Origin: Fulvivirga imtechensis AK7
Lineage (GTDB): Bacteria > Bacteroidota > Bacteroidia > Cytophagales > Cyclobacteriaceae
Direction of reading: 5' to 3'
NCBI RefSeq assembly: GCF_000331535.1
Contig: NZ_AMZN01000002.1
Span: 1 to 64,000 of the forward strand
Length of the DNA stretch: 64,000 nt
The position numbers and the translations under genes are program-made. The first letter of the stretch is position 1. The number at the start of each line of letters is the position of its first letter. The notes below the pieces were generated by a model, which was given only the letters and a program-made list of their open reading frames with translations, made no database searches and was not told the DNA's origin. Positions 50,948-59,653 of the stretch are shown piece after piece.

Positions 50948-52750
50948 TTAAAATAATTGATATTCAGGTGATTGCATCATGGCATTGAATAACCTTCGCA
51001 AATATTCCCCGGCCTCCAGGTAAGAGGCAGGAGTAGAGTAAAGGCTTGCCCAGGCAGCATTTGTACTATCTACGTCTGCACTATCATCATAGCTGGTAAA
51101 CTGAAGAAATGCCTGCAGAAAATACCGGATCCTTTCTTTGGTAAGGTCACCGCCATCTGCTTCAAAGTCCAGGTTATCAGCAAAAGGATAGAGGTAGGGA
51201 GCTAACGCTATGATCAACTGTTTGCCATCGGGAGCGGAGCCATCGAAATTTGCCCGCACATACGACAGCAGGTTGATATAAGGATATCCTTCCGTGAGAC
51301 TGAAAAGCTCGCGCATGAAATTATAGCGCTGTGTCAGGTAGTTGGTAGAGATCCAGTTCCTGTTATAAACAGGGTATTGATGATAGGCGACATAACCCGC
51401 TACTTCAAAAGGCTCATAGAAGTTTAACCCCTGTCGTGCCATTTGAGTCAGCAGGTTGCCGGTGATCATATAGAAGTCTTCCAGGTTAGTTTCATAATCA
51501 GGCAGATCAATCTCCAAAAACTGCAATGTCCCCAATATAAGATCCAGGGGTGATTTGATAATACCACCGAATTTGTCGTCATCAACTCCCGATAAGGCCT
51601 CGTAAAAATGCTCACTCCGGAACAGCTCTTCCAGCACCGGCTGTATCTTATAATTATTGGCCGTAAAAGTTGCTGCCATGTCGTCAATAATAGTATTATC
51701 CAGCTCCTCTGTGATTTCGTAGTAAACGAAAAAGCGGTATAGCTTACGGCATATATGACGTGCTGTTTCCTCTTTTGAATAGATCATTTCGACCAATTGA
51801 CTGATCTCATCCAGCACACTCTCTTCTGTTGGCTGACCACCCATGAGCAATGCGGGGTCGGCATCTATAGTGACCTCGTCAAACCTATGGCTAAATTTTT
51901 TCAGATTGGAATTATTTTCATGAGAAGAAGCGATATTTCCCCCTTTGATACGGCCCCTTGGCAGTCCGGTATATGGGTCGATATTAGTATAGGTGTTGTC
52001 ATAATCGAAGCCAGTCAATACATTAGCGGCAGCGCGTACATCTTTTTCTGTAAAGTTAAAGTAGTCGCCCTGACCAGTAGCAGGAGGGAGGGAGCCTTCA
52101 AGACCACGACCAATGGTATAGAGCTCAAACATTTCCCTGGCATAGTTTTCATTGGGACTTCCCTTGACATTTTGCCTTCCATCCAGGAAGACCAGCATGG
52201 CATTGTCCACACAGAGTTTTTTAGTCAACTCTTTGAAATTAAGCGGTACGGTCACTGTCTCGACAATTCCCGTATCTTCATTTTCTATATCTGCTTCTGT
52301 GTCTTCTTTATCGAAGGCAAACATCCGGAAAAGTGCATTTTGAAAGTAAAGCGCCCGGCTGTCGTTCACTTTTTCCTGCATGGTGGTAAAATGAGTATGT
52401 AAGAAAAAGGTGATTTTTTCCCTTAAAGAATACGACAGCTTCAAATCTGCCGCCACACCAGTGGCGACCATCTGGCCAATAAACCATCTTTTGAAATATT
52501 CCTGGAGTTCATCGTCTCCGCTGTTGACATCCTCTATTGCACCGGAAATAACCCATTCCTGGTTGGTGGCTGTATCAACAGGTAATGGAGGATCGGGCAG
52601 GTCAGTGGCAAATAATTGTGCAACGGCCTGGGATGCTGTAAGGCTTGCGAATTCATCTATTTGCTCTTTGGACGCTCCAAAGGTGGCTCTTCTAAGCAAA
52701 TGCGCTGCACGCTTTACCCCGAGAGAACCCGTTAAAGCTGTAAGTGGCAT
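50948..52750 (-). CDS. DUF1800 family protein
   Basis: A 600-residue protein with the DUF1800 layout: RAAHLLRRATFGASKEQIDEF at the N-terminus (quoted in part), MVATGVAADLKLSYSLREKITFFLHTHFTTM in part, ENYAREMFELYTIG, KDVRAAANVLTGFDYD and a C-terminal YRNFAF-free region ending NAMMQSPEYQLF. The NYAREMFELYTIG helix is the family signature. No signal peptide is apparent. It lies 12 bases upstream of the DUF1501 gene on the same strand, a conserved pair across many bacteria; the joint function is unknown. Confidence 0.87.
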   Translation of the reverse strand: MPLTALTGSLGVKRAAHLLRRATFGASKEQIDEFASLTASQAVAQLFATDLPDPPLPVDTATNQEWVISGAIEDVNSGDDELQEYFKRWFIGQMVATGVAADLKLSYSLREKITFFLHTHFTTMQEKVNDSRALYFQNALFRMFAFDKEDTEADIENEDTGIVETVTVPLNFKELTKKLCVDNAMLVFLDGRQNVKGSPNENYAREMFELYTIGRGLEGSLPPATGQGDYFNFTEKDVRAAANVLTGFDYDNTYTNIDPYTGLPRGRIKGGNIASSHENNSNLKKFSHRFDEVTIDADPALLMGGQPTEESVLDEISQLVEMIYSKEETARHICRKLYRFFVYYEITEELDNTIIDDMAATFTANNYKIQPVLEELFRSEHFYEALSGVDDDKFGGIIKSPLDLILGTLQFLEIDLPDYETNLEDFYMITGNLLTQMARQGLNFYEPFEVAGYVAYHQYPVYNRNWISTNYLTQRYNFMRELFSLTEGYPYINLLSYVRANFDGSAPDGKQLIIALAPYLYPFADNLDFEADGGDLTKERIRYFLQAFLQFTSYDDSADVDSTNAAWASLYSTPASYLEAGEYLRRLFNAMMQSPEYQLF

Positions 52751-53118
52751 AGGTTGATATTAACATGTTTAAACTACAAACTAAAAAAACAGGGCCAACT
52801 ACAACAGCAATTAAAGATAAATTGACAATTTAGCCGACTAATATAAACATTTTTTCTTTTATAAGCGCATCATGTATTTTTGAGTTGCCTCGGCAGCGAT
52901 AGCTTTAAATCTCAGACAGTTAGGATGCCGAAGTAACTAAAAATGAAAAAACTGAGAACTAAGAACTGAAAACTAAGAACTGAAAACTAAGAACTAAGAA
53001 CTGAGAACTGAGAACTGAAAACTGTGAACTGAGAACTGAAAACTGAAAACTGAAAACTGAAAACTGAGAACTAAGAACTGTGAACTGTGAACGGTGAACT
53101 GCGAACTAAAAACTGACC
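52751..53118. other. Intergenic region with a long AACTGAG-family array
   Basis: The first 190 bases hold nothing recognisable. The rest, 52946-53116, is a 7-bp repeat array that runs up to the start codon of the HMG-CoA lyase gene. Confidence 0.6.
52946..53116 (+). repeat. AACTGAG-family 7-bp array up to a start codon
   Basis: About twenty-four units, AACTGAG, AACTAAG, AACTGAA, AACTGTG and a few variants, in constant 7-base phase on the plus strand. The final unit AACTGAC ends two bases before the ATG of the lyase gene, so the 5' leader of that transcript consists of the repeat. Confidence 0.88.
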
Positions 53119-53973
53119 ATGAAAATAATTGAATGCCCCAGAGATGCCATGCAAGGCATCAAAGATTTTATCCCTACATCATTAAAGGCCGGCTATATCA
53201 ATCAACTTCTCCAGGTGGGCTTTGATACTATTGATTTTGGTAGCTTTGTTTCTCCAAAGGCTATACCTCAAATGAAGGATACTGCTGAAGTGCTGAAACA
53301 GTTGGACCTGGACAAAAGTAATTCAAAACTTCTCGCTATTGTTGCCAATTTAAGAGGCGCCGAAGATGCTGTGCGGTTCGAAGAGATCACCTATCTTGGC
53401 TTTCCTTTCTCTATCTCCGAAACATTTCAGCAGCGCAATACCAATAAGTCGATCATAGAAGCACTGAACACCCTGAATGACTTGCAAGCATTGTGCGTCA
53501 AACACGAAAAAACACTCGTTTCGTACATTTCAATGGGCTTCGGAAATCCGTACGGAGACCCTTATGATGCTGAGGTTGTAGCTAAGTTTACAGATATCCT
53601 GGTCACCATGGGTATCACTATTATCTCATTGGCAGATACCATAGGAGTTTCTGATAAGGACAATATTACTATGCTATATACCAACCTGATAGGCCAATAT
53701 CCACAGGTAGAATTTGGTGCTCACCTGCATTCCCATCCTTCGACTGCTTTGTCAAAAGTAGAAGCCGCATACGAGGCCGGTTGCAGGCGTTTTGACGGAG
53801 CCATCAATGGCTATGGTGGTTGTCCCATGGCTAAAGATGATCTGGTAGGCAACATTGCTACCGAAACTATCGTGTCTTATTTAGAGAAAAAAACTCCCAG
53901 TTTGGGAATAGATCCGGCACAATTTAAGAAGGCAATGGAGGCGGCACCTGCGATATTTGATCAATTTCACTGA
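53119..53973 (+). CDS. Hydroxymethylglutaryl-CoA lyase
   Basis: A 284-residue TIM-barrel lyase of the HMGL-like family. IIECPRDAMQGIKDFIP (normally ECPRDGLQ) at the start, SYISMGFGNPYGDPYD, SLADTIGVSD and AHLHSHPSTAL carry metal-binding and catalytic residues, and GAINGYGGCPMAKDDLVGN includes the flexible-loop cysteine. It should split HMG-CoA to acetyl-CoA and acetoacetate in leucine breakdown. Ala replaces the usual Gly in the ECPRDG motif, a modest change. The leader is entirely a 7-bp repeat array. Confidence 0.87.
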   Translation: MKIIECPRDAMQGIKDFIPTSLKAGYINQLLQVGFDTIDFGSFVSPKAIPQMKDTAEVLKQLDLDKSNSKLLAIVANLRGAEDAVRFEEITYLGFPFSISETFQQRNTNKSIIEALNTLNDLQALCVKHEKTLVSYISMGFGNPYGDPYDAEVVAKFTDILVTMGITIISLADTIGVSDKDNITMLYTNLIGQYPQVEFGAHLHSHPSTALSKVEAAYEAGCRRFDGAINGYGGCPMAKDDLVGNIATETIVSYLEKKTPSLGIDPAQFKKAMEAAPAIFDQFH

Positions 53974-54044
53974 TTTATATCCAATTCACTTTTTTAGCAT
54001 TCTTTTTGGGACCTCCTTTAAGAGAATCCACCAGAAAGTTAGAA

Positions 54045-54680
54045 ATGAAAAAGTATTTGATCCTTGCGAGTATTATAGGTCTGTCCACCAGCTTATTCTC
54101 GCAAACCGCTACTGAGTTTACCGAAAAGGGTAAAAAACTGTACGAGGAGCGGGAATATATGCAGGCGGTTATTAATTATAACAAGGCTATAGAAGTTGAT
54201 CCTAATCATCATCAGGCGTATTACATGAGGGGTAAGATCAAGGAGGCGTTTGAAGATATTCATGGAGCAATGAAAGACTTTAATACAGCCATTGAGAAGA
54301 ATGGTAAATATGCAGAGGCATTTTTTGCCAGAGGAAATATCAAATACAGACTCCAGGATTATTACGGTGCGATTGCAGATTTTACATCTACTATTGCTCT
54401 GGATGCCAATAACCTGGATGCCTACTATAAAAGAGGACAGGCAAAGCAGCAACTCGAAGCATATCAGGATGCTATCAATGACTGCTCGAAAATATTGGAA
54501 CTAAAGCCCAAAAACGTTGATGCTTACTACCTGAGGGGAATTTTAAGATTGGAATTTGGGCAGCTTCAGGAAGGATGCCTTGATCTGAGCAAAGCCGGAG
54601 AGCTGGGTGATATAAAGGCATACGATATTATCAGGGAAAAATGTAACCACAGACTATACTCTCCCGCGGAAGGAGAATAA
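54045..54680 (+). CDS. Exported TPR-repeat protein
   Basis: A 211-residue protein with a signal peptide (MKKYLILASIIGLSTSLFSQ) if started at the ATG at 54045; an ATG 13 codons upstream would bury the signal. Five tetratricopeptide repeats run from about residue 25 to 195, for example KLYEEREYMQAVINYNKAIE, AYYMRGKIKEAFEDIHGAMK and AYYKRGQAKQQLEAYQDAIN. It is probably a periplasmic protein-protein adaptor. Partners unknown. Confidence 0.85.
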   Translation: MKKYLILASIIGLSTSLFSQTATEFTEKGKKLYEEREYMQAVINYNKAIEVDPNHHQAYYMRGKIKEAFEDIHGAMKDFNTAIEKNGKYAEAFFARGNIKYRLQDYYGAIADFTSTIALDANNLDAYYKRGQAKQQLEAYQDAINDCSKILELKPKNVDAYYLRGILRLEFGQLQEGCLDLSKAGELGDIKAYDIIREKCNHRLYSPAEGE

Positions 54681-54714
54681 TATAAAGATAATTAATCGGG
54701 GTTTTTCATGGTAA

Positions 54715-54749
54715 AAAGGCTCTGGGGGCTTCCTCAGGGTCTTTTTTTA
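54715..54749 (+). terminator. Probable terminator after the TPR gene
   Basis: AAAGGCTCTGGGG and CTCAGGGTCTTT pair imperfectly (with G-U pairs) around CTTC and are followed by a T-run of seven. Positioned 35 bases after the stop codon. Confidence 0.7.
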
Positions 54750-54762
54750 GTTTACCGTTTAT

Positions 54763-55079
54763 CGTTCACAGTTCACAGTTCACAGTTCACAGTTCTTAGT
54801 TCTTAGTTCACAGTTCTTAGTTTTCAGTTCATAGTTCACAGTTCATAGTTTCAAGTTTGTTAACTGTCACAACCAATAACCATTAACCAATAACTATTAA
54901 CGAACAAACATCAAACAGGAAACAGGAAACATCAAACATCAAACATCAAACATCAAACTGGAAACAGGAAACATCAAACTCAACCAACTAACGATTAACC
55001 ATTAACCATTAACCATTAACCATTAACGATTAACCATTAACCATTAACCATTAACGATTAACCATTAACCATTAACGAT
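54763..55079. repeat. Three successive 7-bp repeat arrays
   Basis: From 54763 to about 54850 the plus strand reads TTCACAG, TTCTTAG and TTCATAG (GAACTGT-type on the minus strand). From about 54866 to 54905: AACCAAT, AACCATT, AACTATT. From about 54906 to 54985: AACATCA, AACAGGA, AACTGGA, AACTCAA. From about 54985 to 55078: AACGATT and AACCATT again. All units are 7 bases. The last touches the TAA stop codon (55080-55082) of the lacI-type gene. Confidence 0.88.
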
Positions 55080-56120
55080 TTAAAGATGTCCGTTCACTAA
55101 AGAAGAACCCCTGACAATAAGGTCAGTCTTCAAGATCCTGGTTTCGGGAATGATAGTTTCGTCTTCTTCAGCCTCTATTTCCCGGATCAGTAGTTTGGCT
55201 GCTTCCTGGCCCATTTTAAAGCCCGGTTGATCGACTGTAGTGATAGCAGGATCAGTCATTGATGTAAATTCCCAGTTGCTAAAACCTGCTATAGCAAAGT
55301 CCTGAGGTATTTTTAGCCCTTTTTCTTTGGCAGCTTTCATGGCGCCTAGTGCAGCCCTGTCGTTAATGGCAAACATAGCATCTGGCGGGTTGGGAGAATT
55401 CAGTAGCTTGGCTGTGAGCTCCTTAGCTGTTTCTTCGCTATCAGCAGCGCGGCCTCTCACTATCAGAGATTCGTCAAAAGCCCGGTTGTATTGCTCAAGG
55501 GCCATGCAGTAACCATCCATACGCTGTTTGCTGATTATAAGGTTTTCCGGGCCAGCCAGGTAGGCGATCCTTTTATAGCCCTGTTGTATAAGGTGGCGGG
55601 TAACCTGGAAAGCCCCGTCAAAATCATCAACTATTACCTTGCTGCAGTTGATCGTATCACAGACCCTATCGAAGAACACCATTGGCATACCCCGTCTATG
55701 GATACTCTCGAAATGCTCGTAGTCGGTGGTTTCACGTGACATAGATATAAGAATGCCATCTACCCGATGGTTAGCAAGGGCGCGGGTGTCCATCACTTCA
55801 CGTTCATACGATTCGTTGGATTGCGCAACAATTACGCTATACCCTGCATTATATGCAATGTCTTCTATACCACTAATGACTGTAGAGAAGAAAAAATGCA
55901 CGATCTCAGGAATAATAACACCTATAGTATTGGATTTACTTCTTCTCAGGCTGAGCGCAATGGAGTTGGGTAGATAATTTAGTTTTTCCGCCAGATCTGT
56001 AACGGCTTTCTTGGTTTCCGGGCTCACATTCGGATGATCTTTCAATGCACGCGATACTGTTGAAGAACTGATCCCGAGTTCCCGGGCAAGATGTTTAATG
56101 GTAACGTGGTTGTTTTTCAT
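55080..56120 (-). CDS. LacI-family transcriptional regulator
   Basis: A 346-residue regulator. The N-terminal helix-turn-helix VTIKHLARELGISSSTVSRALKDHPNV, cited in part, includes the hinge-helix region LNYLPNSIALSLRRSKS; residues 65-340 form the periplasmic-binding-like sensor (IGVIIPEIVHFFFSTVISG, VDGILISMSRET, VMDTRALANH, GFSNWEFTSMTDPAITTVDQP, cited in part). It should bind GCAAACGTTTGC-type palindromes. Two occur between it and susC, and one at 25630, so it probably controls the neighbouring susCD operon, itself, and the distant sugar locus. The inducing sugar is not visible from sequence. Confidence 0.92.
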   Translation of the reverse strand: MKNNHVTIKHLARELGISSSTVSRALKDHPNVSPETKKAVTDLAEKLNYLPNSIALSLRRSKSNTIGVIIPEIVHFFFSTVISGIEDIAYNAGYSVIVAQSNESYEREVMDTRALANHRVDGILISMSRETTDYEHFESIHRRGMPMVFFDRVCDTINCSKVIVDDFDGAFQVTRHLIQQGYKRIAYLAGPENLIISKQRMDGYCMALEQYNRAFDESLIVRGRAADSEETAKELTAKLLNSPNPPDAMFAINDRAALGAMKAAKEKGLKIPQDFAIAGFSNWEFTSMTDPAITTVDQPGFKMGQEAAKLLIREIEAEEDETIIPETRILKTDLIVRGSSLVNGHL

Positions 56121-56286
56121 AAGTGAAGCCCTTAGCCATTTGATGTTAAAACTCGGTTACAATTTAGAAATTATTTTTCAATTAGAGATCGAATTTCTAT
56201 AAAAAGTACAAATGAAATGTTTTTATGGTTCCTTACAAGACCTAAAATAAGCAAGAAATTACATCAAAAAATTTGAGTCAATTTAC

Positions 56287-56298
56287 GCAAACGTTTGC
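56287..56298. promoter_or_regulatory. LacI-type operator, site 1
   Basis: GCAAACGTTTGC, extended to CGCAAACGTTTGCG at 56286-56299, a perfect palindrome between the divergent lacI and susC genes. Same core as at 25630. Confidence 0.85.
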
Positions 56299-56423
56299 GG
56301 TGACGGTATCATCAAAAAAAGCCGAAAAAAGTCGATTTTTTAATTTGACCCCATAAATATTTTTCCAAGATTGGTTAAGCGAGGATTAAGGATTTGTCAA
56401 AAAATCGTAGTGAAAAGTACGCT

Positions 56424-56435
56424 GCAAACGTTTCC
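56424..56435. promoter_or_regulatory. LacI-type operator, site 2
   Basis: GCAAACGTTTCC, one mismatch from the palindrome at 56287 and 137 bases from it. A second half-perfect site close to susC fits binding of two dimers or a looped repression complex. Confidence 0.7.
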
Positions 56436-56514
56436 AGTTACATTCATTGCCATTTGCTGATAATTGTTAATAAATGCTGAAATCTTTAAATAATCATATT
56501 TTAATAATTGGCTT

Positions 56515-59500
56515 ATGAAACACAAACTACTATTGTCTTTTATGATCCTCTGCCTAACCTCGGCAGCCTGGGCACAGCAAATTACTGTGTCAGGTAAGGT
56601 TACGGATGCAGCGGATAAATTGGGACTACCCGGTGTTAATATCATCGAAAAGGGTACGACCAATGGTACGGTTACCGATGTGGATGGTAACTATTCGATC
56701 AGGGTGGGATCGGGTGCCACACTTTTGTATTCCTATGTGGGATATTTAACAGAAGAGGTACCGGTAGGTGGCCGCTCAGTTGTAGACATTCAAATGGAGG
56801 CTGATATTACACAACTTGCCGAAGTTGTTGTGGTAGGTTACGGTACTCAGTTAAAAAGAGAAATCACCGGTTCTATTTCCAAAGTGGATGGACAAAAGCT
56901 TCAGCAACTTCAGGTACCCAGTTTCGAGGCAGCCCTGCAAGGTCAGGCAGCGGGTGTTCAGGTGATCCAGAGTAGTGGTATGGCAGGCTCGGGGTCCGTG
57001 ATCAGGATCAGGGGTATATCTTCTGTTTCAGCCAACGGTGATCCGCTATATGTTGTAGATGGTATTCCTATTACTGCTGACAATTTCCTGGCCGAAGCTA
57101 ACTGGCAAAATGGCGCTTTCAATAATAATCCTTTAGCCGCGATCAACCCTAACGACATTGAATCTATTGAAATATTAAAAGACGCTGCTGCTGCCGGTAT
57201 CTATGGATCCAGAGGGGCGAATGGTGTAATTCTTATTACTACAAAAAGAGGAAAGGCAGGAAAGCCTTCCTTTAATTTTTCTTCTACAGTAGGTGTGTCT
57301 GAGGCTGTGGCTAAACCTAAGCTTTTAAGTGCTTCAGAGTGGCTTGAGCTAAGACAGGAAGCCTGGGAACTGGACGGCAACACCGGAGCTGTATGGGTAC
57401 CGGGTTACACAACAGCAGGCAGTTCTTCAGAAGAGCGCCTGGCTACTTTAAATATGCTGCGCGATCAGCAAATAGATACCGACTGGTGGGATTTATTGAC
57501 AAGAAGAGGTTTTAAGCAGACATACAACTTGTCAGCCAACTTTGGTTTTAAAGATTTGACCGCTTATGTAGGTGGTTCGTATGGTAAAAATGAATCCTAT
57601 ATCGATGGTAATTCATTTGAGAGACTAAGTATTCGGGCTAATATTGATTACAAGATCAGCGACAACCTTGATTTAGGTGTTTCATCATCGCTGAGCAGAG
57701 GTATCAACGAAAGAGTAAGGGTAGCCTATACGGGAGGATTAGGAGATGCCATGTCGGTGGCACTGCCTGTTTACCCCGTGCATAATAGTGATGGTACTTA
57801 TTTCCGTGGCATTACCAGAACGGTAGCGAACCCTGTTTTTACTAACGACAATTTTCAGGGCTATACCATTGACGATCGTTCCATTACAACATTGTCTTTG
57901 AGATACCGTCCGATCGAAAAACTGCAGGTATCCCTCTCGGGTGGTTATGACTACCTCGATCAGAAAAATGATCAGTGGGAGTCTGGTATATTAAGGAATG
58001 ATTTCATTGACACAAACGGTGATGGTGAAGGAGATACCCCCAGAAACAGGGCAGAGAGAGATGTGCGCTGGGTGGATAATTTCAATGCCAGCGCCACTGC
58101 CGAATATGATTACGAGCTTTCCAGTGATAGCAAATTCAAATTTCTGGTTGGCTCTGAATACCAACAGTCGATAACTTCCGGTAAGAATAACATGGTTTTT
58201 CTGGGAAGTGATGTAAATAGTACTCAGTTCAAGGATGAAGGTAATTTTTCATCTGAAACCCAAGACCCTCAGAACCTCTTCAGGCTGAATGACGACAAAT
58301 GGTCATTTTTGAGTTTTTTCGGAAGGATAAATTACTCTCTGAAAGGAAAGTACCTTATTCAAGGTACTGCCAGAACAGACGGCTCGTCCCGATTCGGATC
58401 CAACAACAGGTTTGGTTTCTTCCCCGTACTCTCTGCAGCCTGGTTGCTTTCTGAAGAAAGCTTTATGGATAATGTGGGTTTTGTTGACTTCTTAAAGCTA
58501 AAAGCAGCATACGGAATCACTGGTAACTCCAACTTCCCAAGCAATCAATGGATTGGTACTTATGGGGTTAATCCTAACGGTATTTATAACGGCCAGCCTA
58601 TTCGCTACCCTAATAAAGTACATAATCCTGACCTTAAATGGGAAACAACTAAAAGTGTAGATATTGGTTTTGAACTGGGAATACTTAATGAGCGACTGGA
58701 TCTTGAGGTTTCCTATTATCATAAAAGAACAGAAGATGTATTGATGAACATTACGCTGCCTCAGTACAACGGCTTTGGTAACTTTTGGGACAATGTGGGT
58801 GAAATCAAGAATGAGGGCGTAGATTTTACCCTGACCTCAAAGAATATAACATCACCGAATTTTACCTGGACTTCTACCCTGAATGTTGGATACAACTACA
58901 ATGAAGTGATTTCGATAGGTGGTTACACCGAAGACGCTGTGGGTGGTGGAACAAATGATACCAGAATTGTTGAAGGTTCTCCTGTAGGAACAAACTTCCT
59001 GGTAAGGTTCTCAAGAGTTGACCCGGCTAACGGTCGTCCTATATATTTGGATATCAATGGTTATGAAACTTATGAGTACAACGAACAAAGAGACCGTGTA
59101 GCTGTTGGAGACGTACTTCCCGATGCAGTCGGTAGCTTCAACAACGTATTCACCTACAAAGGTTTTGATCTGGGAGTGCTGTTTGTATTTACCATTGGTG
59201 GTAATATCTATGATTCATCGTCCAAGCGCCAGCTTACCTTTTTGTCTGACTGGAATGTACGTGAAGACGTTGGAGACAGGTGGACGCAACCAGGTGATAT
59301 AGCACGTTATCCGAAAGTAACATTGAGCCCCGCCGAGCACGGTAACGACAAGGAGTGGTTTAATACAGACCTGTATTTACATGATGCTACATACTTCAGA
59401 ATGCGTAACATCTCATTGGGTTATACCCTGCCAAACAACCTGGTATCCAAAATCGGCCTTAACAGCGCCAAGATTACCTTATCCGGCACTAACCTGTTGA

Positions 59501-59643
59501 CATTCACCGAATATCCGGGCCTGGATCCTGAAGTGGTACGAGATTTTGACAACGTAACGGACAGAAACCTGAGCCCTAACGTAACCTATCTTACTCCTCC
59601 TCAGGAGAAGGCTTACAATGTGACATTAAATGTATCATTCTAA
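56515..59643 (+). CDS. susC: SusC/RagA-family TonB-linked outer-membrane protein
   Basis: A 1042-residue receptor: signal peptide ending SAAWAQ, carboxypeptidase-like domain (about 23-100, GKVTDAADKLGLPGVNI), TonB-plug (about 105-240, with ITGSISKVDGQKL and ESIEILKDAAAAGIYG), and a barrel to the final KAYNVTLNVSF. The IYGSRGANGVILITTKRGK stretch is the SusC signature. It imports oligosaccharides across the outer membrane with SusD as lid. Its start is 394 bases from the divergent lacI gene, and SusD follows after 10 bases. The SusE/F-like gene downstream points to alpha-glucan or a similar ligand, which is inferred. Confidence 0.94.
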   Translation: MKHKLLLSFMILCLTSAAWAQQITVSGKVTDAADKLGLPGVNIIEKGTTNGTVTDVDGNYSIRVGSGATLLYSYVGYLTEEVPVGGRSVVDIQMEADITQLAEVVVVGYGTQLKREITGSISKVDGQKLQQLQVPSFEAALQGQAAGVQVIQSSGMAGSGSVIRIRGISSVSANGDPLYVVDGIPITADNFLAEANWQNGAFNNNPLAAINPNDIESIEILKDAAAAGIYGSRGANGVILITTKRGKAGKPSFNFSSTVGVSEAVAKPKLLSASEWLELRQEAWELDGNTGAVWVPGYTTAGSSSEERLATLNMLRDQQIDTDWWDLLTRRGFKQTYNLSANFGFKDLTAYVGGSYGKNESYIDGNSFERLSIRANIDYKISDNLDLGVSSSLSRGINERVRVAYTGGLGDAMSVALPVYPVHNSDGTYFRGITRTVANPVFTNDNFQGYTIDDRSITTLSLRYRPIEKLQVSLSGGYDYLDQKNDQWESGILRNDFIDTNGDGEGDTPRNRAERDVRWVDNFNASATAEYDYELSSDSKFKFLVGSEYQQSITSGKNNMVFLGSDVNSTQFKDEGNFSSETQDPQNLFRLNDDKWSFLSFFGRINYSLKGKYLIQGTARTDGSSRFGSNNRFGFFPVLSAAWLLSEESFMDNVGFVDFLKLKAAYGITGNSNFPSNQWIGTYGVNPNGIYNGQPIRYPNKVHNPDLKWETTKSVDIGFELGILNERLDLEVSYYHKRTEDVLMNITLPQYNGFGNFWDNVGEIKNEGVDFTLTSKNITSPNFTWTSTLNVGYNYNEVISIGGYTEDAVGGGTNDTRIVEGSPVGTNFLVRFSRVDPANGRPIYLDINGYETYEYNEQRDRVAVGDVLPDAVGSFNNVFTYKGFDLGVLFVFTIGGNIYDSSSKRQLTFLSDWNVREDVGDRWTQPGDIARYPKVTLSPAEHGNDKEWFNTDLYLHDATYFRMRNISLGYTLPNNLVSKIGLNSAKITLSGTNLLTFTEYPGLDPEVVRDFDNVTDRNLSPNVTYLTPPQEKAYNVTLNVSF

Positions 59644-59653
59644 TCAAACAGCT

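Noticed and set aside
51797-52402. 201-codon plus-strand frame
   Set aside because: Antisense to the DUF1800 gene; no domain or signal.
54763-55079. Possible CRISPR array
   Set aside because: Units are 7 bases and contiguous, with no 25-40 base repeats, no spacers and no cas genes.
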